From the NCBI GenBank assembly GCA_030141605.1, contig JAQGDQ010000046.1, positions 826,501-890,500 of the forward strand: a DNA stretch of 64,000 nt. The letters are read 5' to 3'. The notes under the pieces were generated by a model that saw only the letters and a program-made list of their open reading frames with translations, ran no database searches and was not told where the DNA came from. The translations under genes were made by a program, and so were the position numbers. Within the stretch, counting starts at the first letter, position 1; the number at the start of each line of letters is the position of its first letter. Origin of the DNA: Tubiluchus corallicola (Eukaryota > Priapulida > Priapulimorpha > Priapulimorphida > Tubiluchidae). Below, one piece after another: positions 1-15,000 of this stretch.

Positions 1-63
1 TCGACAACTGTTTCTCGAGGGTGAACCCAGCTCTCGAATCTCATGTACATCCCACGCCAAAAT
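1..63 (-). CDS. MTMR-like gene, exon 14 (cut by window edge)
   Basis: After the acceptor TTTTTAG it completes a split Arg codon and reads [20 protein letters not shown], matching FW..MY.RF....HPR at the C-terminal end of the phosphatase domain. The exon continues beyond position 1. Confidence 0.93.
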   Translation of the reverse strand, partial: MLAWDVHEIRELGSPSRNSCR

Positions 64-3000
64 CTAAAAATAAAATTTAAAATTCGAATACATTGCCTGG
101 ACAGCTTTGTAACAGTTGCCTACATCTAGTAGTTAAGTATGTCCATAAAGGCTTGTTTAGTCAAAATACCAACCTGACTGTTTTGATACAATTTAACGAC
201 ACCTTTTATTTATAATGCATTTTACTGTACTTAGGTATACCTTTCTATGGTAAGTACCCCAATAAAAATCGATCAGTACACAATGCTGCTAAAAAGCTTG
301 CTTTAATATAATTACAATATTTCGAAATATATCAAATTTTTATTACAATATAAACACTGCTTGAATAATACATTGTAAAAACAATAAACAATGGTGTTAC
401 CGTATGAACTGTGAAGCTGTGTTTGGTTTAAGAATACCCATTTGACTGTCATCTCTTCGATAACGTGGATTAATAAAATCACCGATATGGTGCAGAACGT
501 GACCCCACAAAGAATATGTCCTCTCTGATAACCTGGTAAAGAAATTTAAGAATACTGAATAAATCATTGCAACTTCCAAATTTTCCAATCCATTGCCAAA
601 TAATTAGAAAAATGGAGTTAAATGAACATGCAAATAGGTTCAACAGTCGTAAATTAAAATTTAATCACAAACAAAGTGTGGTCATTATTTGCACACCGTC
701 AATAACACATGAAACAATGTTAACAAACTGAAAAGTGAACAACAGATTAAAATGCGAAATAGAGACAAATCCCACTTTCATTTTATTACAATATGTGAAT
801 TTTTCCACAAAATTTTCAACAAAATCATTTTTGTGTTGTTCACAACTCCAACATCGGCCAACAAGAATTCCAAATGTTTTATTTATTTATTTAAAATTCA
901 AGGGCAAATCCAGGATTTTTGAAAGGCAGGGATCCAAATGTGACCAAACAGAAAGACGGAGCCCATTGAAGTTGGGGCATTCAGCTAGGGGGTCAAGGGA
1001 AAATGCATTTTTCTGCATTTTAGCCCATTTTTGAGCCTTCTGAAACATTAGAAATGATAACTAAAATTGTTTGCACATTTGTATCCGAGTTTGTAGTTAC
1101 AATAACAGTAACTGTTACTACCTTGTGTAACAAATGAAAATAAATGACATAAAAATTCTTATACAGCAATGCCTTTTTTATTGCCTTATTATCGTCTTCT
1201 TGTTGTCTCTACACTATCACTGTCATTAACTTTCTTGTCACATGTCATTCAGGTTAATATTATTAGTCCACGAGCTCCATGTTTTAAATGAACATATTAT
1301 TTTTGCACAGTGTTATATTCTTGTTATTTTATCTATGATTTCAAGTAAGATTTCTGCAATGAAGACTAAAATTTCTGTCTAAGAGCACTAAACAATAATT
1401 GCTCTAATTATTGGTATTAATAATTTGGTACGTTGGTCAATGTTCAAGGCACCAATTTGTTAATAACCTTTACTGCAAACAGAGCTAGGCCTATAGCATA
1501 TACACACATGGAATATATTTACGTAATTATATACAGCTAAAACATGATTGTTAAATTGCTAACAGTCAGTCAAGTCTTTTTACAGTGCAACAATTTACAC
1601 AATACATCAAACCTCTAAGACTGGATAGATCAGGGATTCTGCGCAAAGTTAATAAACACCTCACTTTTGGAGAAAATAGGCCCACCCATAAGTCACTAAT
1701 CTCATACATAATGAGAGGATTTTTTAAATTTAGTATCTATCCGTCACTTCATCTGCAATAATGGAAAACACAACTACTTCCTGTGATAATGGTACAGTCA
1801 CCTGTTTCCTAGTGTGATCACCAATAATGGCAATTATCTCATTCTGCAGTTTTTTGAAGTGCCAGTTGCAGTTTTCATGGCTTCCTGGAGATGTTTGTTA
1901 AGGACAGTGTCATATTCTGCACTCAAATCTAGAATAGCCGGAAAATTGTTTGATTTGGTGCTACTGGAATCATCATGATGACCCCTCAGAGGTAAGTTTT
2001 GCTTCCAACACAAAATGACTTAATGCACAATGCATTTAAGGACATGAACGTTCTTGTCATATTGCTCCAGTTTGTATTTTGATATCATGGAGCAGAGCAT
2101 TTCTGTGGCTTTGACAAGAGATCTAACATCCTCACCCTCACCTCTGCCTGATCGTGGTACAAGAGTCGAGCATGAGTCGCAAGTTAACTACCCCTTCCTG
2201 TGGCTTTCGACAAGTTTTGAAATTGTAGGGAAGCAAAAACAGCATTGCTAATGTCGAGCTTTGGGTCTCCTTGAGCACTTTTGCTGTGCACCAGATTTTT
2301 ATATTTTGTAATCCAGACATTCGAAAGGTTAGTGTCTTTTCCTCTGTTTGTCTCCTTTGCCTTTGGTCACAGTTGTGCCATCAACTTACATTGATGAATC
2401 TGAGACAAAATGATTTGCGAGCAGATTAATTTTATCATCTCAGAAAAGATTCTTCAACTTTTCTAGTGACAGTTATTACCCCTGACATCGGGTGGTAACA
2501 GAATGCTGTCAGTCTGATGAAAATCTTCTGCCTTTAGTCACATTTTGGTTTTACTGAGGACTTCATATGGAACAGAGCCTATACTCCATATGAAGTCCTA
2601 AATCACACCAAAATAAACGACTAAACAATAAACTCCATAAAACAGGAAACATTCAAACCACAGAACTAACAAAGAATGTCAGATAATGAATCTTGAAACT
2701 TGAAATATTGTCAGTAATCCTCTTCAGTTGTTCAAGTGGAAAAGTAATAATAGTACTGTCATGGTGTCAGTTGCATCAGCAACTGTATGTGAAGTCAACA
2801 GATGATAAAAGAGATAATGCAGGATGGAGCAGAAATTCTGAAAAGTTTAGTAATTCTTCAACTCTTATTGGCATGTTGTATTTTGCGCAGAGTATAAAAG
2901 CCATTGTGGCTACAACTCCCACTTAATGGCTACAATCAAAATTATTGATTATAAGACAGACTTGTTTTCTGTTGGTGTGTAGTGTGTGAGCGTACAGGCA

Positions 3001-6000
3001 TAACTTGCGCGATCGCACATACTATATTATTGATCCCAGACTAGCTACAGTACGCAAGAAGACAAAAAATCTGACCTGCTAGACAAAAAGTAGTACACAA
3101 GTTTTAAACATTTTCTTGAATGCCAAAATTAGAATGCATGCTTATAATATTTTTCAGGTAATACAAAAAATCCAGATGTTTTTAAGTGAACACATTATTT
3201 CCGTATATTGTTGTTATTTTATCTACATATATAAATATAGGGTTCTGCAAAAAATACAGAATTCTGCAATGAAGACTAAAATTTCTGTCAAGGCACTGAA
3301 TAATAATTATTCTAATTACTAGTATTAATAATTCATTAGTTTGGTCAACGTTCAAATTACCAATTTCTTAGTAACTTAACAAACAATGCAAGACCAGAAA
3401 GTGCCCCTAAACGTATTTAAGTTATTATATATGGCTAAAGCAAGATTGATTAAAATTACAAACAGTCAGTCACCGGCTGTAATAAAACAATTACCACAGT
3501 GCAACAAACATTCAGCTAGATCGAGAATGTTAATTATAGTAGGAAATAAACACACTGACGGTAGCTAGTTGAAACAATAGCCGTATTATATTTAATCTAT
3601 CCACCAATTGTTTAGTTAGCTGGTATACTTTTATAATACATGTATAACCAGAAAATCTTTAGTTTAGCAACATAGCTGCTTAATAGGTGATTCTGAGAAT
3701 AAATAAATATGTTTATAAAAAAGGAACAAAAGGAAGAGGAAGGAGTATAATAAAATCACTGACCAGAGACCAGAGACCAGTGTTCACTTTTTTCTTACCG
3801 GAGGTCTAACCTGTCTTTTTCACAGTTCCCGATGAAAGTCCCAAATTGGCATGAAAACACATGATCATGGATTGTTAGCAGAAACCGTTCATTGTACTGG
3901 AAAGCTGAAGGGAACTGTTGCATCACCTGTAAAGATGTACAGCAAACATTAGGAGAAAAATAAAAAAGTTTTATTAAAATTGTAACTTAAAAATGACATA
4001 GGTTTGATTTCTGTTTGGGCTAACCCATATTTAAAAAAGGAACTATGTTCTAATTTTAAATGACTTTATATATTCTCATCAGTAAATGGTCATCAAAAAT
4101 GTTTGTTCAACCTTTGCAACCTAATTACATAAAAAGCGATCGTACTTAGCTTTACGTACGCCACTCCTGATAGCTTCTCTTGTGCTAACAACTGGTCTAG
4201 TACTTTAGAAAACCAATACATAAGGATGCCTTAGCAAATGACGCTATATCATTTTTTCTTACTGTTAATAGTTTATGCATTTTCTAGGGTAAACCTCCTA
4301 TCTGAATTGTCATTCCCTGTGTCATCCTGTTAGTGTGTCATCATGTTGCTCGCAGTCAGTCACATCCACCAGCATATTTTATTTCTGTTTAAGAATAAAG
4401 TCCGAAGAAGCCACTTTACTGTCTGCGAAAAACTAAAAGCAGGTAGCGACACGCTGCTATGGCAGTGAAAATTCAGTCTACACTTGTTTCTTATTTTTAC
4501 TATACTGCTCAAGTATTTCTTCTTAATTTCACATTGAAGTACCTGCTTTACTGTTCAAGTCCTTGCTTTAATTATGTTTATATTTACAAGAAGGAAAGAC
4601 CTAGCACTTTTGAATACCTCACTTGCACAATAAAGGTACAAAACGTATGACTATAATAATACAATGAGCAGAATTACATAAGCGATATTTAGTGCTAACA
4701 GCTCTTATTGAGAATGTTATGATCAGGTACTCTTGCATACCTGCCATGTTGCATCTATGAATTGAGTAAATATAGGCGATACTTCTTTTAAGTCGACTTG
4801 CAAAAAACCACAACGATCAGTGAATTTGTGACCAAATGCCAGCCATTCTTTCTCTAACAACACCTGCAAAACATTAAAATACTTCAAATATACACTTATT
4901 CACACTCAAATGACTAGTCACATCGTGATAAGCAGTTTACTTTCTAAACACCTGTTACACACTTGATTTTAGAAATCTATGTGCTTATGTCTAAGAGGCA
5001 AATCGGACTTTTAAGCAAGTTTATCTCTATGGTCTTTATAGACAACCATGCAAGTGGGCAACAGAGACAGAGCGAGAGAGAGAGAGAGGAGGAGGAAGGA
5101 GAGACAGAAAGAGAAAAGAGAAAGAGAGAATTGAGCAAAGGTTAGCAGTGATTCAAAGTAAACTGAGTTTGCAGTTTTTGCTATTATTTCATAAATTAAA
5201 ACCATTTTGTAAAATGCCTGTAAAATGAAGCAAATGCACTAGCTGTATCGAATAAACCGCCCACCGCAAATCACGAATAAGAACATAAGAATAAAGCACT
5301 TGCTATAATGCACATCAGCATAGTGATAATGCTGCCACAAACTAATGACTATAGTCACACAGTCTGATAATTTATCAGCACTTCAACAAACTAATGTTAT
5401 GGTCCTAATATGCTACACTACCACAACACTTAAACTTGCTTACCATGAATCCCTGTATAGTTCTATAGAAAGGATCTAACAGTATTGATGCCAGAGATAT
5501 AGTTTGTGCCGTCCTGTCCCAGCCATCTGAACAGTGTACCATGATGCTTGTATGTTCATCATGTATAGCCTATCACAGTCAAAAGTGCTACTAGTGACAA
5601 GTGACCAAATAATTTTAAACTTTAATAACACTCAATGCTGAATAACCCTAAAAAATGTTATTTACCTTTCCAAAAAAAGATATTGGTTAATGCACATGAC
5701 TGTTGCCAAGACACATTTGTTAGTTCTTTGCTTACCTAGAATATTTCTAAATGGTGGACTGTATAATAATAAAAAAACACAGACAAACCTGGAAAATCCT
5801 ACCTATGCTATACTTGTTGTCTATATGCATAAGAATATAATGACAAAATAAATATGCATAATTTCCGGTAAATTGCTTACTGTTGTTATGAATACTGAAG
5901 TATCAATGATTGACTTTATGTGTTTCAACCAACCACTTCCTTGCAAAGCATTAATAAAAGCTCCAGCAGAAGGGTCTGGCATCTCGCAGGCTGGAAAACA

Positions 6001-9000
6001 TTGAGATTCATTTGGATCAAGTATAGTGAACTGACTTAATTTAAAATTTAATTAAATTATGCTATATAAGCCAGTTAATTACAGAAATAATATATTTAGC
6101 TTTGTTTAAAATATTCATTAACAACCAGGTCAGTTGTTCATGAGTTTCAGCTTTTCGTTCTAGTACAGTTCAAGCTTAAAGCACACATGATTTCGTAAAT
6201 TTCCCCTTCAAAAGAAAATCATTATTTTAATAAAAACTGGCAGAAGGACTGACTGTCGTAATCAGATCTTAAAAATTCTATTAAACTATACTTTTACAAG
6301 ATGAACAAGCAAGCCTTCGGGTAAAAATAAATTATTTCAAATAAATAATTTAAAGATAAAAAGTATTTGTAGTAGTCACCTTCTATCAATTTGTGAAGAC
6401 TAGACCTCATTACATGTATGTTATCAATTCCAAGAAATATGAATTTTATGTAGGAATAAAAACTGACATTCTCATAGCCTTTACCAGCTGCACGATTTAC
6501 CAAAGCATTTATCTGAAACAAGGCACAAAACAGGTATAAATTACACTCCTAGTACAATAAGCATCAGTACATAAAATATATTATATAAAACAATCGTGTA
6601 ATAAATGGAAGCTCCTACCAAGTAGATAACTAAATCAATTTAAAACTGAAAAGCAAACGATTTTTATACATATAAACATAAAAACTTCATATTCCTGACT
6701 ATTTTGACACATTACCGTTTAAGTACTTTTGCATGATCCAGCCCATTATTTCCTTGCAAAACTCTGCAATAAAGACCACTCTGGTTTGCAAACATAGTTC
6801 GAAGCAATAACATGACCCTATGAATTCTATGGCTTACATTATAGGTAGTTTGCCACAATACTTTGTCAAATCGCAAAAACCCCAGAGAAAATAAGTGTAG
6901 GGAGAAATTGTTTTGAACCTGTCACAAACTAACTTTTATTTACTCAGACATGCAAGTAGCTTAAAAAATAATGACATATTTCTTTATTATAAAGCAATAA
7001 ATAAATGGAGGTAAGGTATACAAGCCTAAATATACTGGCTTTCTAATTTCCTTGGATGTCTATTGTATGTTGCCAACTTACCTTTGGTCGAGTATCAACA
7101 ACGTAAAGGAACTTGGAGTTCGGATTTGCCTGTAATATGCATTTCAGCATCACTTCATCTTCTAAGCAGCGTGCACTGAATCCTGCTAACGGCTGACTAC
7201 AGCGTGTTATAGTTGCCTGGTTAAAAACACTGTATTATATATAATTCATACTATAAGAAAGTACAGGGGTTGCAGTTGTGCAGGACGGTTTTGCAGGACA
7301 TTTTGACAATAAATCTTCATTACTTATAATTATTTAAATGAACATTAACTATAAATTGAACATCAACTATAAACAATTATTTGCTTTGATACATATATAA
7401 TATATGTATATTTATACCTGATTGGACTTGTGATAATATGAAAGCACAGGTAAGCGATTGCGACTTCGAAACCGAGCGCTGCCAACAATCGTTGGGGTGC
7501 TGGCACCACAGGGTACAAATAAACATTGTGGATACGTATCACAAAGCTAGAAAAAAATGAGCACACAATAATTTTCTTTGCGCACATCATGCATTTGTCA
7601 ACAGCAATAAAAATCTTCAAGCTAAATATGATAAACTTACAGTATTGTTTTATCCTTATTAAATCACTGGCCACTTCAGCTAATCTAGCCATTAGGTCTG
7701 ATTTGGAACCATGTTGTATTGTTGAGTAAAGTAGCTTATAACTCGTTTTGCCTTACTCCAAACCAATATTCCACAGTGAAAGATATTGCTACGTGTCCAC
7801 ACTTCTTAATTAAGTAGTTGAACAATTAAGTGAGGTGGAAAACGCAAAAGTTTCATACAGAAATAGCCACGAAAAGAAAGCTGTTACACAAATCTATTCT
7901 GTGGCAAGCAAACTTAAACATGATTTTCATCCAAGCAGCTTAGATCTGTAGGCTGCTGCTATTGCAGGCAAATAACAAAGAAGCTATAAATCTTGCAAGA
8001 GGCAAATCTCACGGCTGGTGATTTTTCATAAAATTGTGACAAAATTGTGTGAAAAATGGTTTTTGCAACAAAACTAAATTAGCAAAGACTGAATAAAGAT
8101 AATTAAACGAACACAATTTCGTGGTTCTGTGCAAATACTAATGTCCTGAAAATACATGTATTCATGAGTGTGAAATCTTCTTTATAATTTTCACCATTAA
8201 CCTTTAGAAATGCATAATTTCAGCAGTGGCAGGCTGTGAAGAAAAGACACAATATTACGTAACTATTTTGCAAAAAACTGATTGCAAGGGTATTTACGCC
8301 ATTTTTTCTCAAAAATAACAACGTCTGATTTGTCAGCATTGTTTAAAATGTCTTTTTTGTAATTTCAGAGTTATGTGACACACAGAAATACATGGCTGTG
8401 GCCCACCTGGAGATTTACATTCAGTATTGTAAAATACACCATTCCAGCAATTTTCAGATTTGTGCAGTTAATTAGGGCATGCCCTACTTCTGGATCTAAA
8501 AAGATCCCTAAATGTGTTGCTTGCACAATTGGGTCTACCCGCACAAAAAAACTAGTGTCAGATTTGCATTCAACTCCTTAAAATACTATTTTCTGTGATT
8601 TTAAGGTATATTCAATACTGGGACATTTTCCTGATCTAGATCCCAAAATGTTGTTAAAGGGCTCGGAAAAAAACGGCATCCAATTTTTTGGGCTGAAGAA
8701 GTCATAATCCTTAACTTTCAACAAAAAAATTTATTTCATCAAAAAAATCCTAAGAAAGCCAAAAATTGGACATGAGGTTACAGCAAACAGCAAAATGAAA
8801 AAAGCATACAAAATAATACATGAATGCAGTTAAAACAAACCACAGATTTCAGTTTTGCCTTTGCAGAGCATGAACATTAGACTGGTGATTAGGAAACTGT
8901 AATACGGAGGAAATGTTATAACAGTCGTTCTCTGTAAATATGGTCAGATTATCAGTCATCAATAATAAAAACATCTATTAACTAGTATTAGAAGAATAAA

Positions 9001-12000
9001 CATGTAAATTAACCAATGTAAATTATATAAACTAAAAGTATCACATTTGCAGAAAAAGAAATTGTACTAGAAAGAAGCCTTTTGTTATACTCCACTAGTA
9101 TATACAAAATTTTTATCAAATACAAACTGCACATTATGATTTTATTTATATAGTTCATTGCAATTCAGGCCTTTTCTTTTCCATCCCTTCAGTGAATTCA
9201 GGGAAAAAAATTTACAACAAAAATAAACGAATTAATGACTGTAGATATAAATTACACTAGTGCCATACATTACTTCCATATTATTATTAATTAACAACTT
9301 ACATTGAGTGCCTGCGACTTCAGTAATTCAATAACGTTTTCAATATGGTCTAACATTCTAAGTTGTACATGATTATAATGGTTTTAACAGCAGAGAGTTT
9401 TCACAGCCACGACAAAATTATTTTATTTCAGAATACATCTATGATGTTCATGTGTGAAGTGTGAAGAAGGCGTGTCTTTCATGCACGCCCTTGCAGTCTA
9501 CTGTTGTAACTCTGAACTAGTTGAATGAGCACTATCTCAGTTATAAGAAAGGGAAATCCCTGCCACCCTCGAGGAAGCTGAGTGTGACTGACTGGGAGTG
9601 AAGCTGATTATCCGTTCGTTGGAGTTGAAATTGTTACTTTGTTACTTTTTTGGGGGAGTCCATGAACACATTGTGTGGGGGCGAAAGAAAAAAATTTTCT
9701 TCTTCATTCATTCTGTAGTGTATGTAACGTAAGAAAATTTGTGTTGCTGTAAAATCGAATATTCATTTCACTTCATTGAGACACATAATGTTCTTATTCC
9801 AAGTCCAGAAAAGTTCTTAACCAAAAAGTAAGAAAATAAAAAATCTTGCGGCTGGACCAACTTAGCAAAGTCGCAGTTTGAAAATAAGGCCCTATGAATA
9901 TTAACCTCAAATCTGACTTGAAGATTCATTCTAAGCAGTCAGTCTTACTGGCAAGCTTCTCGAAGTTGAAGGAATGATTGGTGTTATGACCCTGCTTATT
10001 TTGGACTCAGATGTCCTCAAATTGCAGAAAAGCAAAAAATTTTCAAAATTTTGTTAGGTAAGAACCAGCTCTACAGTTCCCGCCTTTGGCGTTCGAGGTG
10101 GGTGCCTCCGCTCGGCAGTAGTATACCAAACATTCCATTTTTTGACATTCTGGTGCCCCTTTTCTAAAAATCCTGGATCCACCCCTGACAAACTGCATAT
10201 AGAAAATGATTATGCACAGGTTGTATTTGACTGAAACACTATTAGTTATTGGCAATTATATATGACATATAGTACTGCAAGTAAATACATATTGTCAGTT
10301 ATTACCTGTAAGCAGGTGACTACACTTGCAAAACTTTGCTTATTTTACATACATCAATAACAGCAGAGGAAAAGTAAGAATGGTGCAAAAAAATGACTAG
10401 TGCTAACAGAGAATGGAGCTGACTCGCATATTTATGTCAAGATTTTTAAGTACAATGCAGTGGCTTTCCTGAGAGTACAATGCAGACTTGATAGAGGCAT
10501 ATGAAACTGATGACAAATGCACTAAAAGTAAGAATGGTGCAAAAAGATGACTAGTGCTAACAGAGAATGGAGCTGACTCACATATTTATGTCGAGATTTT
10601 TAAGTACAATGCAGTGGCTTTCCTGAGAGTACAATGCAGACTTGATGGAGGCATATGAAACTGATGACAAATGCACTAAAAGTAAGAATGGTGCAAAAAG
10701 ATGACTAGTGCTAACAGAGAATGGAGCTGACTCACATATTTATGTCGAGATTTTTAAGTACAATGCAGTGGCTTTCCTGAGAGTACAATGCAGACTTGAT
10801 GGAGGCATATGAAACTGATGACAAATGCACTAAAAGTAAGAATGGTGCAAAAAGATGACTAGTGCTAACAGAGAATGGAGCTGACTCACATATTTATGTC
10901 AAGATTTTTAAGTACAATGCAGTGGCTTTCCTGAGAGTACAATGCAGACTTGATGGAGACATATGAAACTGGTGACAAATGCACTAGGTTGGTGGTTTTT
11001 GTTAAATTGCACGTTTTAGAATGAAAATACACACATGTAGTGTTTTTTATTTTTATCTTTGCAAATAAACAACTATCAGGCTTTATCCCTACAACTCAAA
11101 TCCCCTAGCAATTTTGAAAATACTTAGGAAAGTATTCCACTTTTAAGATAATTATTTAATACAGCATAATTAATAGCAAAATAATTAAGGACGAGTAGCA
11201 TGAGTAATTAAGAATAATATAATTAGGTAATTGTACTGCAAAGTAAAATTATTAATTAAAATCTAAACACAGCAAAGTTACGAGCTATGCAAGAAGTGAA
11301 TAAAATTTTAACTTTTCTCGCAACCCAATAAGCCCAAATAAATAACATACCTCATAGTTTTTATTTATATTTGTCATACACCAGTATTGATTGGGAACAC
11401 CCATTCGACTGTATTCCAATTCTGCATCATATATTTGCCATCCTGCTCGTTGATACAGAGCCTCAACTGAAGGGGTGTAATGGAAAGCATAGAGATCTTC
11501 AAAGTTGAGTGGCTGAGAAAGTTTCGTGAGGGATTCATAAACATCCTAGGAAGAGAATATGTTGATCAATTATTTAATAAATTGTACATTAACTGATATC
11601 TATAAAGAAGTTATAATGCCAGTAGTGTGGTGCAAAAGTATTTATGTACACATTCAGATCTGATGATTTGCTGAAAAAATCTGAAACCGGAAAAATTAGA
11701 GTTATATAAAAATTGATTTATTCTAAAAACTAAACTATGTGTCTGGAACCTGTCTTCTATACTTTTGGAATGAATGAGAATTGAATTCTCAGAAACATGA
11801 TTGGTAATTTATTAAGTGTTATCACTTGATATTAATTGCTTCAGTTGGTTGATCTAATGTTTGCAGATTGTAACCAGTTATAGTTTGGAAATGTCAAGGA
11901 TATAAAAAATTAAGCAAATGCAATAGTGCAGTATGAACATGTATTGCTAAAGAATTGCACGGTATTATTGCTGATTATTGATAAACCATAGTGTGCCATT

Positions 12001-15000
12001 ATTCACTAAACTGGAAATAGTTAAGTTCATGTAATAGATCTGTGTTGTAATGTTAAAAGGCCTAATTTCCTCAATGTTTCTAATAAAGAATTGAAAATAC
12101 TTGGATCACCATTTCGATGACACTCACATTCTAACTGTGCTGGGGCAAGCTTTGGAGTACCTGGCAGTTTTGCTCGTGCTTTTGAGTTTTAAGTAATTTA
12201 TAATGAGAGTGGAGCATTATTCAAGTTACTATTTTGTAAAATACACATCTAACAGCTACCTGACAATCTCTTTCTCGTGGAATGATAACTGTTAAACACT
12301 GGAATGTCTTGCATCGTATTCGGAGAGGAGAACCAAATGTGTTCAATGGTAACCGTTCCAAAGAACCAATGTGCATATGCAACACCTAAGATAAAAAAAG
12401 TCACTTATCACTTAAATGACCTATGCATAAAACAGATAAAACATGTTTTGCTAAAGGTGATGTAGCTGAAGTAACATTCATTAAGCTTGATTGTAAGTAG
12501 TTGTAATTACACAAAGTAATGTCTAACTCAGTTGTTTCATAATTTATTGTAATTATTTATTAGAAATACCTTTACCGTGTTTTCGCATTCCAAATCCAAA
12601 CTCCCATCTATTTTGTTATTATTATTTGTTTGGAATATTTCGTTTTAAAATTAATCAATTTAAATACAACAGGCAAGTCAAAATCATTGACATGTTTGTT
12701 GAGCATCACTCTAAGTTCAGAATATCTGACTTCTTTTAATATAGTTGGCTTCTAATAAGACAGGCTTAGACATCACTTAAGCTAATATCATTATGCAAAC
12801 TTAACTAGTTTGAAAATAGTTTATCATCTGATTTTCAAACTTAAGCAGCAATAACCAAAGCCAAACAATTTCTATTTCTGTATGTTGTTTCCATTGCCCC
12901 AAATCACAGATGAACCTCATCTTGCTATAAATCTACTGTAACGATTCCCCGCAGACATAAAAAATTCACGAGTATCAAGTTCTGATGGTTCGTCAATATC
13001 GGCAGTAGTTCATATAATTAAATAGTCTTCCAAACACTAAAATGGCATGATCCCTCAGGGTTTGCTTTTGCCATGCATTTTATTTGAAATGGAGGGTCGT
13101 CCAGAAACATTACCTACAAATTCTTTAATAAAACAAAAATTATAACTGAAAAAGGCATAAAAATTTTACACGCGTTGTGGTAAGGCCTCCAAAATGCTAA
13201 AATCAAGAGTATTTAAGTTAGGCCTGTTTTCTAATAAAAGTATTCTGAATAAAAATATTCATTCAACCAATCTATCTATCTAAGTTATGTTCATAAAGTA
13301 AAATAAAAAACTGAGGTTCTTTTTATTTAAAAAAAGTATATCAATTTTCTGAAAATTTCATCTTTTTTGTTATGGAAATACAATTTTAAATTACAATATA
13401 AAAAATTCGGCAAAAATGAAATACAAAATTCACAACTAAATTTTTTCTATATACACATACATATACATATACATAAAATATTGTTAAATGTAGTTATTCT
13501 TTTAATTTTTTATGCCTTTTTTACTTGTACTTGTTATTGGTTGGTTTATTAAAGAATTTGCTGGTAATGTTTTTTCTGGATGCCCCTGTATAAAGAAGGA
13601 GAATACTATAAGGGATTAAGGCTAATTGTTCAACAATGGCATACAAGTAAAAATCACATTTAATTCATCCATAAATCAATTTGGAGAGATGCAACGTATT
13701 GGTTCTACTGATGTAAAGTATGCAAAAATCGTTCTAGTCAGGGCAGGCTCTACCATTAAGGCAAACTAGGCAGTTACCTAGGGCGCCAGATTTTGGGAGG
13801 TGCTAAATTGCGGAAGTAATTCTTTAATTTTTAAGTTTAGTTTAAGAAATAGCAAAGTATAAGTGTAATTCTTTAAGTGCAAAGCATTAATTTAATGAAA
13901 CGAACTAGTTGCCCTATTTTCCTGTCAAAATGTACCAGTCATGGATATTAGCAAATGTCTCAGCAGCAATATTTTTGCCTTATCTGGCTTTCTGAGATTA
14001 CGTCAATTCACCCAGATGACACGGTCACGTTTTATGCCTCAGTTTTTATTGTATGCATAGAGTACAAGCGCTATGTAAGTCCTTACAGTAATGACCCTTC
14101 CGTTAATAAATATAATTCTTACAATAGCATTAATCTAATAATAGCAGATAAACCTATAGGAGGGCAGGAGAGTAGATAACCCTATGGTCCCTCCCTGTCC
14201 TGCTCCATGATTACAATTACTTAATATTTAGGAAACTTTTGGTGTAAAACTATACTGTTGAAAATAAATGTTCTATGTGACTATGTCTATGTCTATAAGA
14301 ATCAAAGTCTTCAGGATAGGAATACAGAAAACCAAAAGTAAAAAAAGGCTGGCCAGTGACAACAATGAACAGGAAAAAGATTCGCCAAAGAAGTATTTGC
14401 AGCCAAACCAGAGTTGCGGTTGTGACAGCGAAAAAGCTAGTGAAATGGATGTATACGTGAAAAAGAGAAGTTAGGGTTCAAAGAATTTTTAAGAAAATCT
14501 GAGGGAAAATCTATATGAGAATAATTGAAACTGCAGAAAATCCAAGACTTACAATGGGATCATAAATGCAATTTCAAATGATAGTGCAAGTATTAGCTTA
14601 ACATACAGGTACCGTTATACTTGTTACCGTTATAATATTATACAAGAAAAATTCTGTTTTGGGGGTATGGTGGGGACCGTGAGGGAAGAGGCTGACCATT
14701 GATGAGAGGCGTTAAAAGTACTTTTGCCTAGGACGTCAAACTACCTAGAGCCGGCCCTGGTTCTGCTATATTCCTGGGAAGTTTTCATGATCATGCATTG
14801 CAAATTCACGGAGCCTTAAGACAGGGTAGATCAATTTGAAAACTGTGGCTAATTAGAAGAAAAGAAACAAACGAGATTTAACATACAGAAAAGTAATTAT
14901 ATGAGAACCAAAGTGACAAAGGTGAAAACAGTATTACCACATTTACAGATAAGCTTAGAGAATGGAGATGTAAAAGAGGTGAAGCAATGCAAATATCTAG

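Larger units (their letters stand above)
533..3798 (-). other. MTMR-like gene, intron 12
   Basis: A 3.3-kb intron holding a repeat fragment near 0.9 kb, a pair of direct repeats (1277-1593 and 3173-3507), a hAT transposase relic between them and a 15-bp perfect inverted repeat. No other gene is visible. Confidence 0.85.
7547..11350 (-). other. MTMR-like gene, intron 5
   Basis: A 3.8-kb intron. It contains the reverse copy of the ATCCAGGATTTTT repeat fragment and a four-copy 154-bp tandem array. The rest is AT-rich with nothing I can name. Confidence 0.85.

Noticed and set aside
7363-7692. A 109-codon minus-strand frame covering an MTMR exon
   Set aside because: It reads the 7418-7546 exon in the wrong frame; the frame with LCDTYPQ and LPVLSYYH is the conserved one.
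8375-8581. A 68-codon frame preceded by TTTCAG
   Set aside because: The acceptor-like site is on the strand opposite to the host gene and the product resembles no protein; repeat-like words suggest old mobile DNA.
10373-10986. CRISPR-like periodicity
   Set aside because: The whole 154-bp unit is repeated with no unique spacers, and the genome is eukaryotic.
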